A stretch of DNA of 64,000 nucleotides. Source: Ctena decussata. Lineage: Eukaryota; Mollusca; Bivalvia; Lucinida; Lucinidae. Shown piece by piece: positions 55,524 to 64,000 of the stretch. A program made the translations under genes and the position numbers. Each line of letters starts with the position of its first letter. Position 1 is the stretch's first letter. The DNA lies in contig OZ022511.1 of NCBI GenBank assembly GCA_963989385.1, forward strand, positions 7,006,001-7,070,000, written 5' to 3'. The notes under the pieces were generated by a model, which was given only the letters and a program-made list of their open reading frames with translations, made no database searches and was not told the origin of the DNA.

Positions 55524-57672
55524 AACAAGAGGGCCATGAGGCCCTGAACCGCTCACCTGAGTATGGTGGCCATGTAGGTCATGTGACCTAGACTGCTTGA
55601 TAAATTTTTGTTCCATCAGCCCCTGGAGGCTGTGTATGATATTTGGTTACAATTAGCCCTGTGGCTTTTGAGGAGGCGTCTTAAATTGTCAAAATGAGAG
55701 ACATGGGTCAGAGGTCAAAGGATGACCTTGACCTCTTGTGCTTGCAAATCTTCCATGTACTACCTAAGACGACTGTTTATACCAATTTTTAGGCCAAAAT
55801 CTTCTAAACTTGCCATGAACTCTTATGTTCTACCATTTTCCCATACTTGACCTTGCCTTAAAAAAGCTCAAGGTCAGCCCAAGGTCATCATTTGAACAAT
55901 ATTGATAGTACTAAAGTACCTGATGCTATATACCAAGTTTCAAGGCCATCGATCACTTGGTTCTTGAAAAGGAGATTTGTAAAGGTTGTGCCATATATGG
56001 GCATGGCGGCCATGTTGGTCATGTGACCAAGACTATTTGAAGAAATTTTTCGTTCCCTCAGCCCCTAGAGACTCTGTATGAAATTTGGTTACAATTGGCC
56101 CAGTGGCTTTTGAGCAGATGGTTGAAATTGTCACAATATGAGAGACCAGGGTCTAAGGTCAAACAATGACCTTGACCTCTTGTACATAAATTTTCATGTA
56201 CTCATTAAGATGATTGTATATGCCAATTTTCAGGTCTAAATCTTCAACAGTTTCCAAGAAATCTCATGTTCTAGCATTTTCCCATATAAAAGCTACAAAA
56301 AGCAAATTTGACCTTACCGTAAAAAAAGGTCAAGGTCAACCCGAGGTCATAATTTGAACAATCTTGGTAGAACTTGGGGTACCTGATGCTACATACCAAG
56401 TTTCAAGGCCATCGGCCTATTGATTCTGGAGAAGAAGATTTTTCTAGGTTTTTACCATATATGGGCATGGCGGCCATGTTGATCATGTGACTAGGACCCT
56501 TTGTACAAATTTTCATTCCCTCAGCCCCTTGAGGCTCCATATGAAATTTGGTTACAATTGGCCCTGTGGCTTTTGAGGAGATGTGTGAAATTGTCAAAAT
56601 ATGAGAAACCAGGGTCAAAGGTCAAACAATGACCTTGACCTCTTGTATGCATTAATTTTCATGTATTCATTAAGGTGACTGTATATACCAATTTTCAGGT
56701 CAAAATCTTCAACAGTTTCCAAGAAATCTTATGTTCTGGCATTTTCCCATATAAAGGCTAGCAGTGTTCTCCCCAGAAATTTCAGAAGGCATGTCGCTTT
56801 AAGCATAAAAAATCAGATTTTGACTTGTTTATCAATTTTTAAAATCCTTAATATAGCAATATTTTGTCAAAATTAGCCTAAATTTACATTATAAATGATT
56901 TATTGATGATCTTAATGCATTTAAAACAACCATACTGGCTAAAGAATGAAAATAATAGCACTTAAATAAATTTTCATTTGAAATTAAGGCATGTTGCAGA
57001 GGTGATTTGAAGAGGAAGGCATGTTGCAAGCGACATGCCTTAATGGTCTGGGGAGATCCCTGGGCTAGAGAAAGCAAATTTGACCTTACCTTAAAAAAGG
57101 TCAAGGTCAACCCAAGGTCATAATTTGAACAATCTTGGTAGTACTCGCGTACCCGATGCTACATACCAAGTTTCAAGGCCATCGGCCAATTGGTTCTGGA
57201 GAAGAAGATTTTTTAAGGTTTTTACCATATATGGGCATGGCGGCCATGTTGGTCATGTGACCCAGTCCGTTTGAACAAATTTTTGTTCCTCTGCCCCCTA
57301 GAGGCTTTGTATGAAATTTGGTTACAATTGGCCTAGTGGCTTTTGAGCAGATGTGTGAAATTGTCAAAATATGAGAGACCAGGGTCTAAGGTCAAACAAT
57401 GACCTTGACCTCTTGTAAGCATACAAGGAGAAGAAGATTTTTTAAGGTTTTTACCATATATGGGCGTGGCGGCCATGTTGGTCATGTGACCAGGACCGTT
57501 TGAACAAATTTTCGTTCCCAAGTCCCCTAGAGGCTACATATGAAATTTGGTTACAATTGGCCCAGCGGTTTCAGAGGAGAAGTTGTTTGAAATTGTGGAC
57601 GGACGGACGGACGACGGAGCCTTACCATCCTATAAGTTCCCCCAGAGCCGCTGGCTCAGGTGAGCTAAAAAG
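55524..57672. mobile_element. Array element F
   Basis: The start is AACAAGA, then GGGCC-ATGA-GGCCC, then CCGCTCACCTGAG. The end is GAGCC-GCT-GGCTC, then AGGTGAGCTAA. Four to five units of about 450 bp match those of element C (17688-20038). A 300-bp unrelated segment with GGCATGTCGCTT...AAGCGACATGCC-like ends (56760-57065) interrupts one unit. Confidence 0.78.
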
Positions 57673-58084
57673 TGAGGTCAGAGAACACATGTCCGGAGTT
57701 CCATGCACTGTATTTCCGTCTACAATGGTGCTAACCCTTGCTCAAACTCTCATAAACCATCTAAGAATTAGGACAGGTAGGTCTATGCATACAGTGTCTG
57801 ATCAGGTTCTATATTCTGCCATATCATCTGCATCTTTTGGATGCATTTCTGCATTGTACAACTGTTTCATTTTTAGGACAGTTACAGTTATTGTTGTAGG
57901 TGTCTCAATTTCCAGAATTTTTTTAGGTATCTCTCCTTGATATCTGGGTCTTGAAAACATTTTGGAATGTAAGCAATAAACATTGAACACTTGGTCTTGT
58001 TAGCCATTTTTATTCCTTTAACTGTTAGATGAATTGAGTGACAACGTAAGATCTTGGAGAGCTTGAGTGGCAATTCAAGACATC

Positions 58085-58292
58085 TCACACAGAGCCCTAG
58101 ATAAGAGGGAGTATTTTGTGATAATTTAGGATAAATTTTGTTATTTCTATATAAAAACATATGTTGTAACCCTTCATCTGAACCGTCTCGAAGAGACGGT
58201 TCAGATGAGGGGTCACAACATATGGTTTCAATGAGAAAAAAATTGTCCTTCAATTATCATCAAATACCCCTCTTATTTAGAGCTCTGTCACA
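58085..58292. mobile_element. S-family foldback
   Basis: ACAGAGCCCTAGATAAGAGG to CTCTTATTTAGAGCTCTGT. The stem GTTCAGATGAGGGGTCACAA is centred on CCGTCTCGAAGAGACGG. Confidence 0.8.
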
Positions 58293-58352
58293 TCATGTTG
58301 ATGTTAAACAGCAAAGTCTCAGATTGTCAAAATACCCAGTAAGACCAAGGTG

Positions 58353-58585
58353 AATAGGTACACTTCAGGGGAAGCAATTCAGACAATTTATTTTATTGCC
58401 TCCCCTTCCCAGTGGTGTGCACACTAAAGAATATGACTGCTCCCAGGGAGCAATTATTTTTCTTCATGAATAGTCCCATTTTTGGAAGGTCTTTATTATC
58501 TATGGAAGTAAACTAGAAAAGTTGTCCCCCTTTCTACAAATGGCAGAAAAACAAGGAGACGTATTCATTCACCTCAAAGACAGAC
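58353..58585. mobile_element. Q-family MITE
   Basis: GGTACACTTCAGGGGAAGC, ATGACTGCTCCCAGGGAGCA centre and GTATTCATTCACCTCAA end. Confidence 0.6.
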
Positions 58586-58959
58586 TGATGCAATTGGTTA
58601 GAAAAGTTAGCTTCAGTACGTTTGTTGCTTGTTTAAGGAATAGATCAGTTCTAGCAGTGAATTGTTGAGTAATAATTCACTGTTTGGAGGTCAGTTGAAA
58701 AGTAGATCATATCACGAGCGCGGAGCGGGAGCGGAAAAACTATTCTTTTCATTCAAATTCTCCCCCACCTTCCTGCCAGCGTGTTCGTGCTCCCGCCAAT
58801 ATTCTTAAATGTGTCTAACGTCTCGAAATGTCACAAAAATTATGTCACTTATTGCAGTGACGTCAGCAATGAGACTCACATGCTCCGTAACAGTGAATTG
58901 TTGCAGAATAAAACACGGCAACTTTCCATTGCTTCTATAGGCACACTTGTGTTAGAATT

Positions 58960-58965
58960 TTTATT
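58960..58965 (-). terminator. Candidate THOC5 polyadenylation signal
   Basis: AATAAA on the minus strand lies 243 nt past the THOC5 stop. Position and match are suitable, but no transcript evidence exists here. Confidence 0.35.
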
Positions 58966-59207
58966 CTAACCATTTTTCAACCTCTAAGTCTTTTTCAGGG
59001 ATAAAACAATTTTTAGCCTCCAAACAAGATTCATCTAACTGGAAGAAAATGAAACTGACAAATCTCATCTTCTTGTAACATGGCTGTTACAATAATAAAG
59101 TTGAATTGCCATGGGGTAATTTCTCTACCAACACAGCTCAGTCATATACAACTGTGGATGTCCATGAAAGTTATTTTTTCATGAGTAAAACTTCTTTAGG
59201 CTCTCAA

Positions 59208-59271
59208 TCATCTGTGTGTGAATATCCCAATATCTGGACAAAACTTGTATGGCTTGCTCCTTTGTGGACCT
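59208..59271 (-). CDS. THOC5: THOC5 terminal coding exon
   Basis: The first base completes an Arg codon, then come GPQRSKPYKF and GIFTHR and a TGA stop at 59208. The FTHR-stop ending is typical of THOC5. Confidence 0.88.
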
Positions 59272-62200
59272 CTGTAATATGAAAAGAACATATGAGCTGC
59301 AATATGATAAAACTAACAAAAAGGCATATGCACCCGGTTAAGACTCAGATCAACCTGGGCATCCTCGAGGCCTCCCAGTCTGATCAGAGTCTTCGATGTG
59401 CACTTAAGGGGTAGCTAAGGGTCAAAGCTAGCTCCATGTGGATGGTGATGACTCTGATCAGACTGGGCAGATACCCAGGCTGATCTGAGTCTTGGCATGG
59501 CACACATGCCACTTTGTTGCTTTTGTCATGTTGTCACTCAAAATACAAGTTGTGCCAGAAGTAGACGCATGACTCATGACAAGTCTAGCCTCAGCATAAT
59601 TGATCAGCATCCTCTCTGCTTGCTAACACAACAAATGAATCCTCTGCATACTGCATGGCAAACATGACTTGTTCACTCACAAAATGGTTCACCTGACAGA
59701 GCTTTGCCTATCACATAAAAAACTTCAATCTAAACTTTAAAGCTAAGTGGGATGGGGACCTGATTGCCAACACCAACACCAAGAACACAGAATAAATGAC
59801 TTGAGAATAATTATTCATTCAAGAAAATCTGAGGTTTCTGTTGAAAGAATTTCAGTTTGTAATGTCATCAGAAAATTGGGGGAGCATGGCATACACTGTT
59901 TGCCATGCTCCGGTACCCATGATGTCATGTATCTGTCACCATAAAAAACTAAGAGTTCATATTGACATCTAAGAGACGTCATCGAGATGTCACTCTACCA
60001 AGGTGCAAAGCACAACAGCTGGTACTTCCATAGTTGCTATGGTAACATATCTATGGCCTCATCTCGCTTATAATTCTAGGGGAGCATGGCGACAACATGG
60101 CATGCTCCGCTAGAATTATAAGCAAGATGCTACTTGAAATTCACAATGGAAAAGTGTGATTTTCTCCAACTGTGATTTTCTCAAACCTATAATACATTCT
60201 CGAATAATTTTATTCTCTGTTTGCGGTAACTGATACAGCTGTTCTTGTATTTTCATAAAAGCAATCAAGAATCAAGTGAGAAGGTGAACTCGGGTTTAAC
60301 GTCCCACCAACATCGAGGTCATATGAAGACGGAACCTCGGTTTAAAGTCTCATCCGAAAGACCGGAGAGGCGGGGGATCGCTCTTGCGACCCCTGGCTTT
60401 ATCAAGAATCAAACACTCTGTAAAATACTGATTGCACATGTTGAAGGATAAAAGTTCACATGAACCACTTGAATACACAGTTCCGAGCCACACCCATAAT
60501 GTCACCCAAAATCACATGATAGCGTATACTGGGCCAATGCAACGAGAACTTAGCACGTAACATACTCTCACAAACAAATCGCACGTGGTCAATATCCAAC
60601 ATAAGTCCGTGATTTTACCTTACAAATAATGAAAGGATGTATACCTGTTTAAAGAAAACAAACTAACACCACTTTTGATAAACTCCCTGCTCTGCAAGAA
60701 CAGACCACATCGGAAATGCATGATGCACCAATTGCCATGTGTAGGTCATGAGGAGGCTGATTCTTAGCCATAGATGGCCAACATTTAGCAGACACTGGCA
60801 TTTGTCATTTGTTTTTCCGCCATTTTTGAGTAAGCTTGTGAGACGTAGTAACAGTTACTAAGCAGGCGGAGCTTAGCGGCTATATTCGGAACTGTGTATT
60901 GTGAAAAATTTACAAGAATTTTCTTTTTAGGAAATAAAACTATGATTTAGATCTCTATGGTATCTAAAATAATTATCCTTTATTTTATGAAATGAATATA
61001 TGTCTCATGAATTACTTAAGGTGTATGGGTATACCAGAATGTTTTTTTTCCGGCATTTTTACAAAGGGGAATAACTATTGCTGCATAATTTATCTTTAAT
61101 ACTCATGAATTACTAAATTATAACCTTTCATACAATTTCGAGTAGGGTGCTGTCCAGTAACATTGCGCACTTCAGACATATGATAGACAAATTTGTTTTT
61201 AGCAAACAATACACAAATAAAACTTACTGTCAGTTACTAGCTATGACTTAACCATTCAAACATAAAATAATCAAATGCCTCAATTTCACAGAAGCTGAGC
61301 TAAAAGATTGACACCCTAGTGAAAATTGAAGAGCAAATTTGTCGCCTAACATTGCGCAGACCTATCAGAATCAAATATTTTATCCCTTTGAAGATGTTTA
61401 TTGACACAAAAATAATCATGTCAACAACTTTACATTGCCTTGAGCTTAAACACATGTCTTTAATCTGCCACTTGCAAGTCATGTGCTGTGGCAAGGAAAT
61501 GTCATTGGCTGGGTTAATTCTTTTAAGAATTCCGATCTACAATTTATTATGCAGCTGAATATAAACTTCTTTTATCTAAAATAAATTAAAGATAAACACC
61601 AAAAAACGAGTTTACATAATTCTATGATTAATATTTGCTGCCAAAACAAAATCATTTTGTGAGTGATACCTTTTCCCGCCAAAAATATGACCTCATTTTT
61701 GGAAATGTTTGTCTGCAAGAGTGTAAAAATGCAATAACTGCAACAAAATAACTGCAAAACAAGGCTGAATTATGGATATTATAAACAATGTTTGTAGAAA
61801 ATTCCGCAACTAGTGTGAGGTACGCATTTCTGGTACATTCCCCTCAGCTGCGTCGACCTGTGACAGTGTTGACCTGAATATTTGTTTGTAAATACAGACA
61901 GGTGCTGACAGGCGTGGAATTCATGTTTTTGGATATCTTTGTCACACTGATAGAAGGAAAGCTTCTCAAAAGTTGAAAAGAAATGTCGTCTACAAAACAA
62001 TGGCAACAAGACCTGTCACAGGGCCAGGATAGCTCGCCTAACAGCACCTTGCCCATCACATAAAAAACTTTTAACGTAAAACTTTAACATTTTGCTAACG
62101 CCGCCGCCGACGCTAACCCCAACGCCGGGGGTAGTACAAAAGCTCTTCCTGAACTTCGTTCAGGCGAGCTAAAAATGACACTGGAACTGGCATAATCTTT

Positions 62201-63480
62201 GACCTTCTGTTCACGCTAATAATGAGCAATGTTAGCGGCCGCGCAATGTTACCAGACTCGACTGTAATATCATCTTCAAAGTTATGTACCTTGCTACTCT
62301 TGTGAAGACTTTCTCCCTAGATATTTCAACAGGGCCCTCTCTTGCTGTGTTCACAGTTTCTGTCTCGAGATACACATCAAAACACATGGCCAGTCTCTGA
62401 AGTTGATTGGTCAATAGCTGGTCACGTGACTTGTCCTTTGTCAACTCCTCATAGTGCATGTTTACTTCCTCCTCCATTTGCTATAAAACACAAAAAAAAG
62501 TTTGATTTTTCATCTAATGTACATTCCTATTTTCCTGAGGAGGATCAAGGGAACAAATTCACAACAAGAGCCTCCTGGCAGGGAGATGGTCATATGTTAA
62601 CTTCCCACAATTATCTTAAAGCTGGGGACACCATAAGGTATCTAAAATATTATCCTTACATGTACTACATGTACATGGTTTCCACCATTTTTACAAGGCA
62701 CTTTTGTCCATAGCCTACAAAGTTCAGATTCTGGTGAACTTTTCAGCATGAAATTGCTTTTTTACATAGATGCCTGATAAGCTGCTGTAACTGTTGCTAA
62801 GTGGCATCCTGCTGTGAAATAGTGGTCAAACTGTTTCATGTTATAGATTTTACAAGCTGTACAAGAGGTTTCTGTTATATTATGCCATTAGAGGCCAGTT
62901 TACAAATAACCATAACAACTTTATCAGATCCTTGGATGAAGGGACATTCCAGAGTTTGAACCATATAGTAAAAGGGGAATAACTTTTGTGACTTCCGGTT
63001 TGCTTCCCTGGAGGGAAAAACCAGGGATCAACCCTTACAGGAAAGAATTTGCTCCCAGAGGAGCAAATTGTTTCCTTTAAGAGCTGTTCCCATTGAGAAG
63101 GAAGGCGAAATTGAAAATCACAGTTGCTCCTCAAGGGTAGCCAAGTGACTGTCTCTCTTTGAAATAAAAGTGGTACAGCATGGTAGTGTATCTATACATC
63201 TTGAACAATATTTGAGCTGTGACATGATAAAACCAACAAAGTGGCATGCACACCCAGTTAAGACTCAGATCACATTGGGCAGCTGCAATTCCAATCAAAT
63301 ACATTATTTCTGACATTATCACTCACTTCATGATGATTTCTGCAATAATCAGAACTATATTAACCTGAATATGGAAATCATTGAGAGCACTTCTGTCTGA
63401 CTGCCATTTGATACTGACAGCAAATACTGGGGCCACAGCTGGGTAGTCAGGGGCAACCACAATCCTAGCTGTCAGCTTAG
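59208..63480 (-). CDS. THOC5: THO complex subunit 5, C-terminal three exons (gene runs off the right edge)
   Basis: THOC5 is a nuclear subunit of the THO part of the TREX complex, which couples transcription to mRNA export. Three exons are joined: 63480-63365 (enters needing 2 bases, exits phase 0), 62480-62290 (exits phase 2) and 59271-59208 ending in TGA. They encode about 123 residues. Family landmarks are YPAVAPVFAVSIKW, MEEEVNMHYEEL, LLTNQLQRL...DVYLETE, then KPYKF...GIFTHR, which matches the THOC5 C-terminus (LLTNQLQRL...LDVYLETE...FTHR) as I recall it. The final exon is convincing only after phase correction: its natural open frame reads differently. Upstream exons are not in the window, so N-terminal domains cannot be judged. 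Confidence 0.9.
59293..59540. mobile_element. P-family MITE (last THOC5 intron)
   Basis: Ends TGAGCTGCAATATGATAA and TTGTCATGTTGTCACTCA; it lies about 20 bp from the acceptor of the THOC5 terminal exon. Confidence 0.7.
59879..60200. mobile_element. V-family element, uninterrupted copy (last THOC5 intron)
   Basis: Hairpin GGGAGCATGGCATACACTGT...GCCATGCTCC at one end and GGAGCATGGCGACAACATGG then CATGCTCC near the other. It runs GTTGCTATGGTAAC then TTATAATTCTA. It is the reverse of 8690-9492 without the pogo-like insert. Confidence 0.65.
60280..60420 (-). mobile_element. SINE fragment
   Basis: GGGTTTAACGTCCCACCAAC, GGAACCTCGGTTTAAAGTCT and GGCGGGGGATCG match 10346-10495. Confidence 0.5.
60474..60897. 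mobile_element. Putative MITE (last THOC5 intron)
   Basis: The 424-bp interval is bounded by ACACAGTTCCGA and TCGGAACTGTGT in inverted orientation. There is no coding and no clear target duplication. Confidence 0.5.
61135..62275. mobile_element. TIR element with repeated TAACATTGCGC sites (last THOC5 intron)
   Basis: TAACATTGCGC at 61158-61168 and 61347-61357, and reversed GCGCAATGTTA at 62241-62251 plus GCAATGTTA at 62226-62234, mark both ends of a roughly 1.1-kb segment with no transposase frame. It encloses the short element 62005-62171. Exact ends are uncertain. Confidence 0.5.
62005..62171. mobile_element. Coreless Helentron-like element
   Basis: AACAAGA, hairpin CCTGT-C-ACAGG, TAGCTCGCC at the left; CTGAAC-TTC-GTTCAG and GGCGAGCTAAAA at the right. 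Only about 80 bp of core (CTTGCCCATCACATAAAAAA) lies between. Confidence 0.7.
62290..62480 (-). CDS. THOC5: THOC5 penultimate exon
   Basis: It starts CAA ATG GAG after TTTTATAG and encodes QMEEEVNMHYEELTKDK, then LLTNQLQRLAM and DVYLETE, ending VFTRVA with AG|GTACAT. It is the best conserved of the three exons. Confidence 0.93.
62963..63190. mobile_element. Q-family MITE (THOC5 intron)
   Basis: GGGGAATAACTTTTGTGACT, AAGAATTTGCTCCCAGAGGA then GCAAATTGTTTCC, and GTTGCTCCTCAAGGGTAGCC. Confidence 0.65.
63213..63287. mobile_element. P-family MITE, truncated left end
   Basis: TGAGCTGTGACATGATAAAA then AAAGTGGCATGCACACCC; it breaks off at about 63287, close to the THOC5 exon at 63365. Confidence 0.6.
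63365..63480 (-). CDS. THOC5: THOC5 third-from-last exon
   Basis: It encodes KLTARIVVAPDYPAVAPVF and AVSIKWQSDRSALNDFHIQ. The acceptor is TTTTCAG and the donor CAG|GTTAAT. The bases just upstream on the minus strand form a TGACCTTGACC block. Confidence 0.88.
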
Positions 63481-63597
63481 CTGAAAAGGTCAAGGTCAAA
63501 ATCTAACAATAGCATAAATGAAACAACACCACATCAGGGAGAATTCAAAAGATAATGCAGCTACTTCAAAATAAGGCATTCTCCCTAGACTCCCTTA

Positions 63598-63806
63598 TCA
63601 CAGAGCTCTAGATAAGAGGGCGTATGTGATGATAATTAAGGATAATTTTTTTTTATTTCTCATCGAAACCATATGTTGTGACCCCTCATCTGAACCGTCT
63701 CGTCGAGACGGTTCAGATGAGGGGTCACAACATATGTTTTTATGCAGCTTTAACAAAAATTATCCCTAATTATCACCAAATACTCACTCTTATCTGGAGC
63801 TCTGTA
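63598..63806. mobile_element. S-family foldback, nearly perfect
   Basis: ACAGAGCTCTAGATAAGAGG to CTCTTATCTGGAGCTCTG, with a stem of about 45 bp (CATATGTTGTGACCCCTCAT...CTGAACCGTCTC) centred on GTCTCGTCGAGAC. Confidence 0.8.
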
Positions 63807-64000
63807 CTTTCGCAGCACCTTAGCAAACTGTACAATCTAAACCAAAGTCTTGTTTTGAGTTTCTTTTACTCACTTGAAAATCCAAATGGCAAATTATCTA
63901 TATGAAAAGGTGCCTGTTAGGAAATTGCTGGTAGTTCTGGATATGAACTGTACAGAAAAATAAAGTGAGAAGACTTTTAAAACAAGACCTGTCTACATAC

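Noticed and set aside
55228..55591. Several 60-104-codon frames on both strands, including a Cys-rich one (SGCNCPFSGC repeats)
   Set aside because: All are translations of a 21-bp minisatellite, which keeps every frame open; no start context or homology.
62342..62713. 123-codon plus-strand frame
   Set aside because: Antisense to the THOC5 penultimate exon and its intron; no family features.

Overview
The window looks like nuclear DNA of a bivalve mollusc, possibly a venerid clam. The reasons are two metazoan genes split into small exons with GT-AG introns, a dense set of palindromic MITEs, tRNA-headed SINEs, and large repeats built from tandem arrays whose starts and ends carry hairpins. The phylum call rests on my memory of such repeat families, not on a search. 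I see no bacterial operon, CRISPR array or functional tRNA or rRNA gene.

Three genes can be supported. (1) A complete mitochondrial proline dehydrogenase gene (PRODH) lies on the minus strand in 13 coding exons from 41914 down to 11757. The splice phases all agree and give a 618-residue protein. (2) The last three coding exons of THOC5, a subunit of the THO mRNA-export complex, lie on the minus strand between 63480 and 59208; the rest of the gene is beyond the right edge. (3) An intronless 353-codon reading frame of unknown function lies on the plus strand at 49972-51033, with two CRE-like sites just upstream. It sits between the PRODH 5' end and the THOC5 3' end.

Layout: 1-11756, downstream of PRODH, is repeats only (palindromic MITEs, three tandem tRNA-like SINE units, two pogo-like TIR elements). 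11757-41914 is PRODH, with about 28 kb of intron. Its 10 kb intron 9 holds a nested set: array element A contains B, and B contains both array element C and a truncated LINE. Further arrays lie at 22903-24195 and 24601-26130, and intron 8 holds another at 28538-30660. Intron 5 carries an unusual 2357-bp TIR element (34201-36557). 41915-49900 holds a CACACCGGG-ended MITE carrying a retroposon, an array element at 43470-45172 and a foldback element. 51034-59200 is MITEs, a 21-bp minisatellite and another array element (55524-57672). 59208-64000 is the THOC5 3' end with intronic MITEs.

The most interesting pattern is that many otherwise unrelated array elements share one frame: AAC(A/T)AGA, then a family-specific hairpin, then a subterminal inverted repeat, a tandem-array core, a second hairpin, the inverted copy of the subterminal repeat, and TAA. 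This resembles non-autonomous Helentron/pearl-type elements. A 167-bp copy at 62005-62171 has the frame with almost no core.
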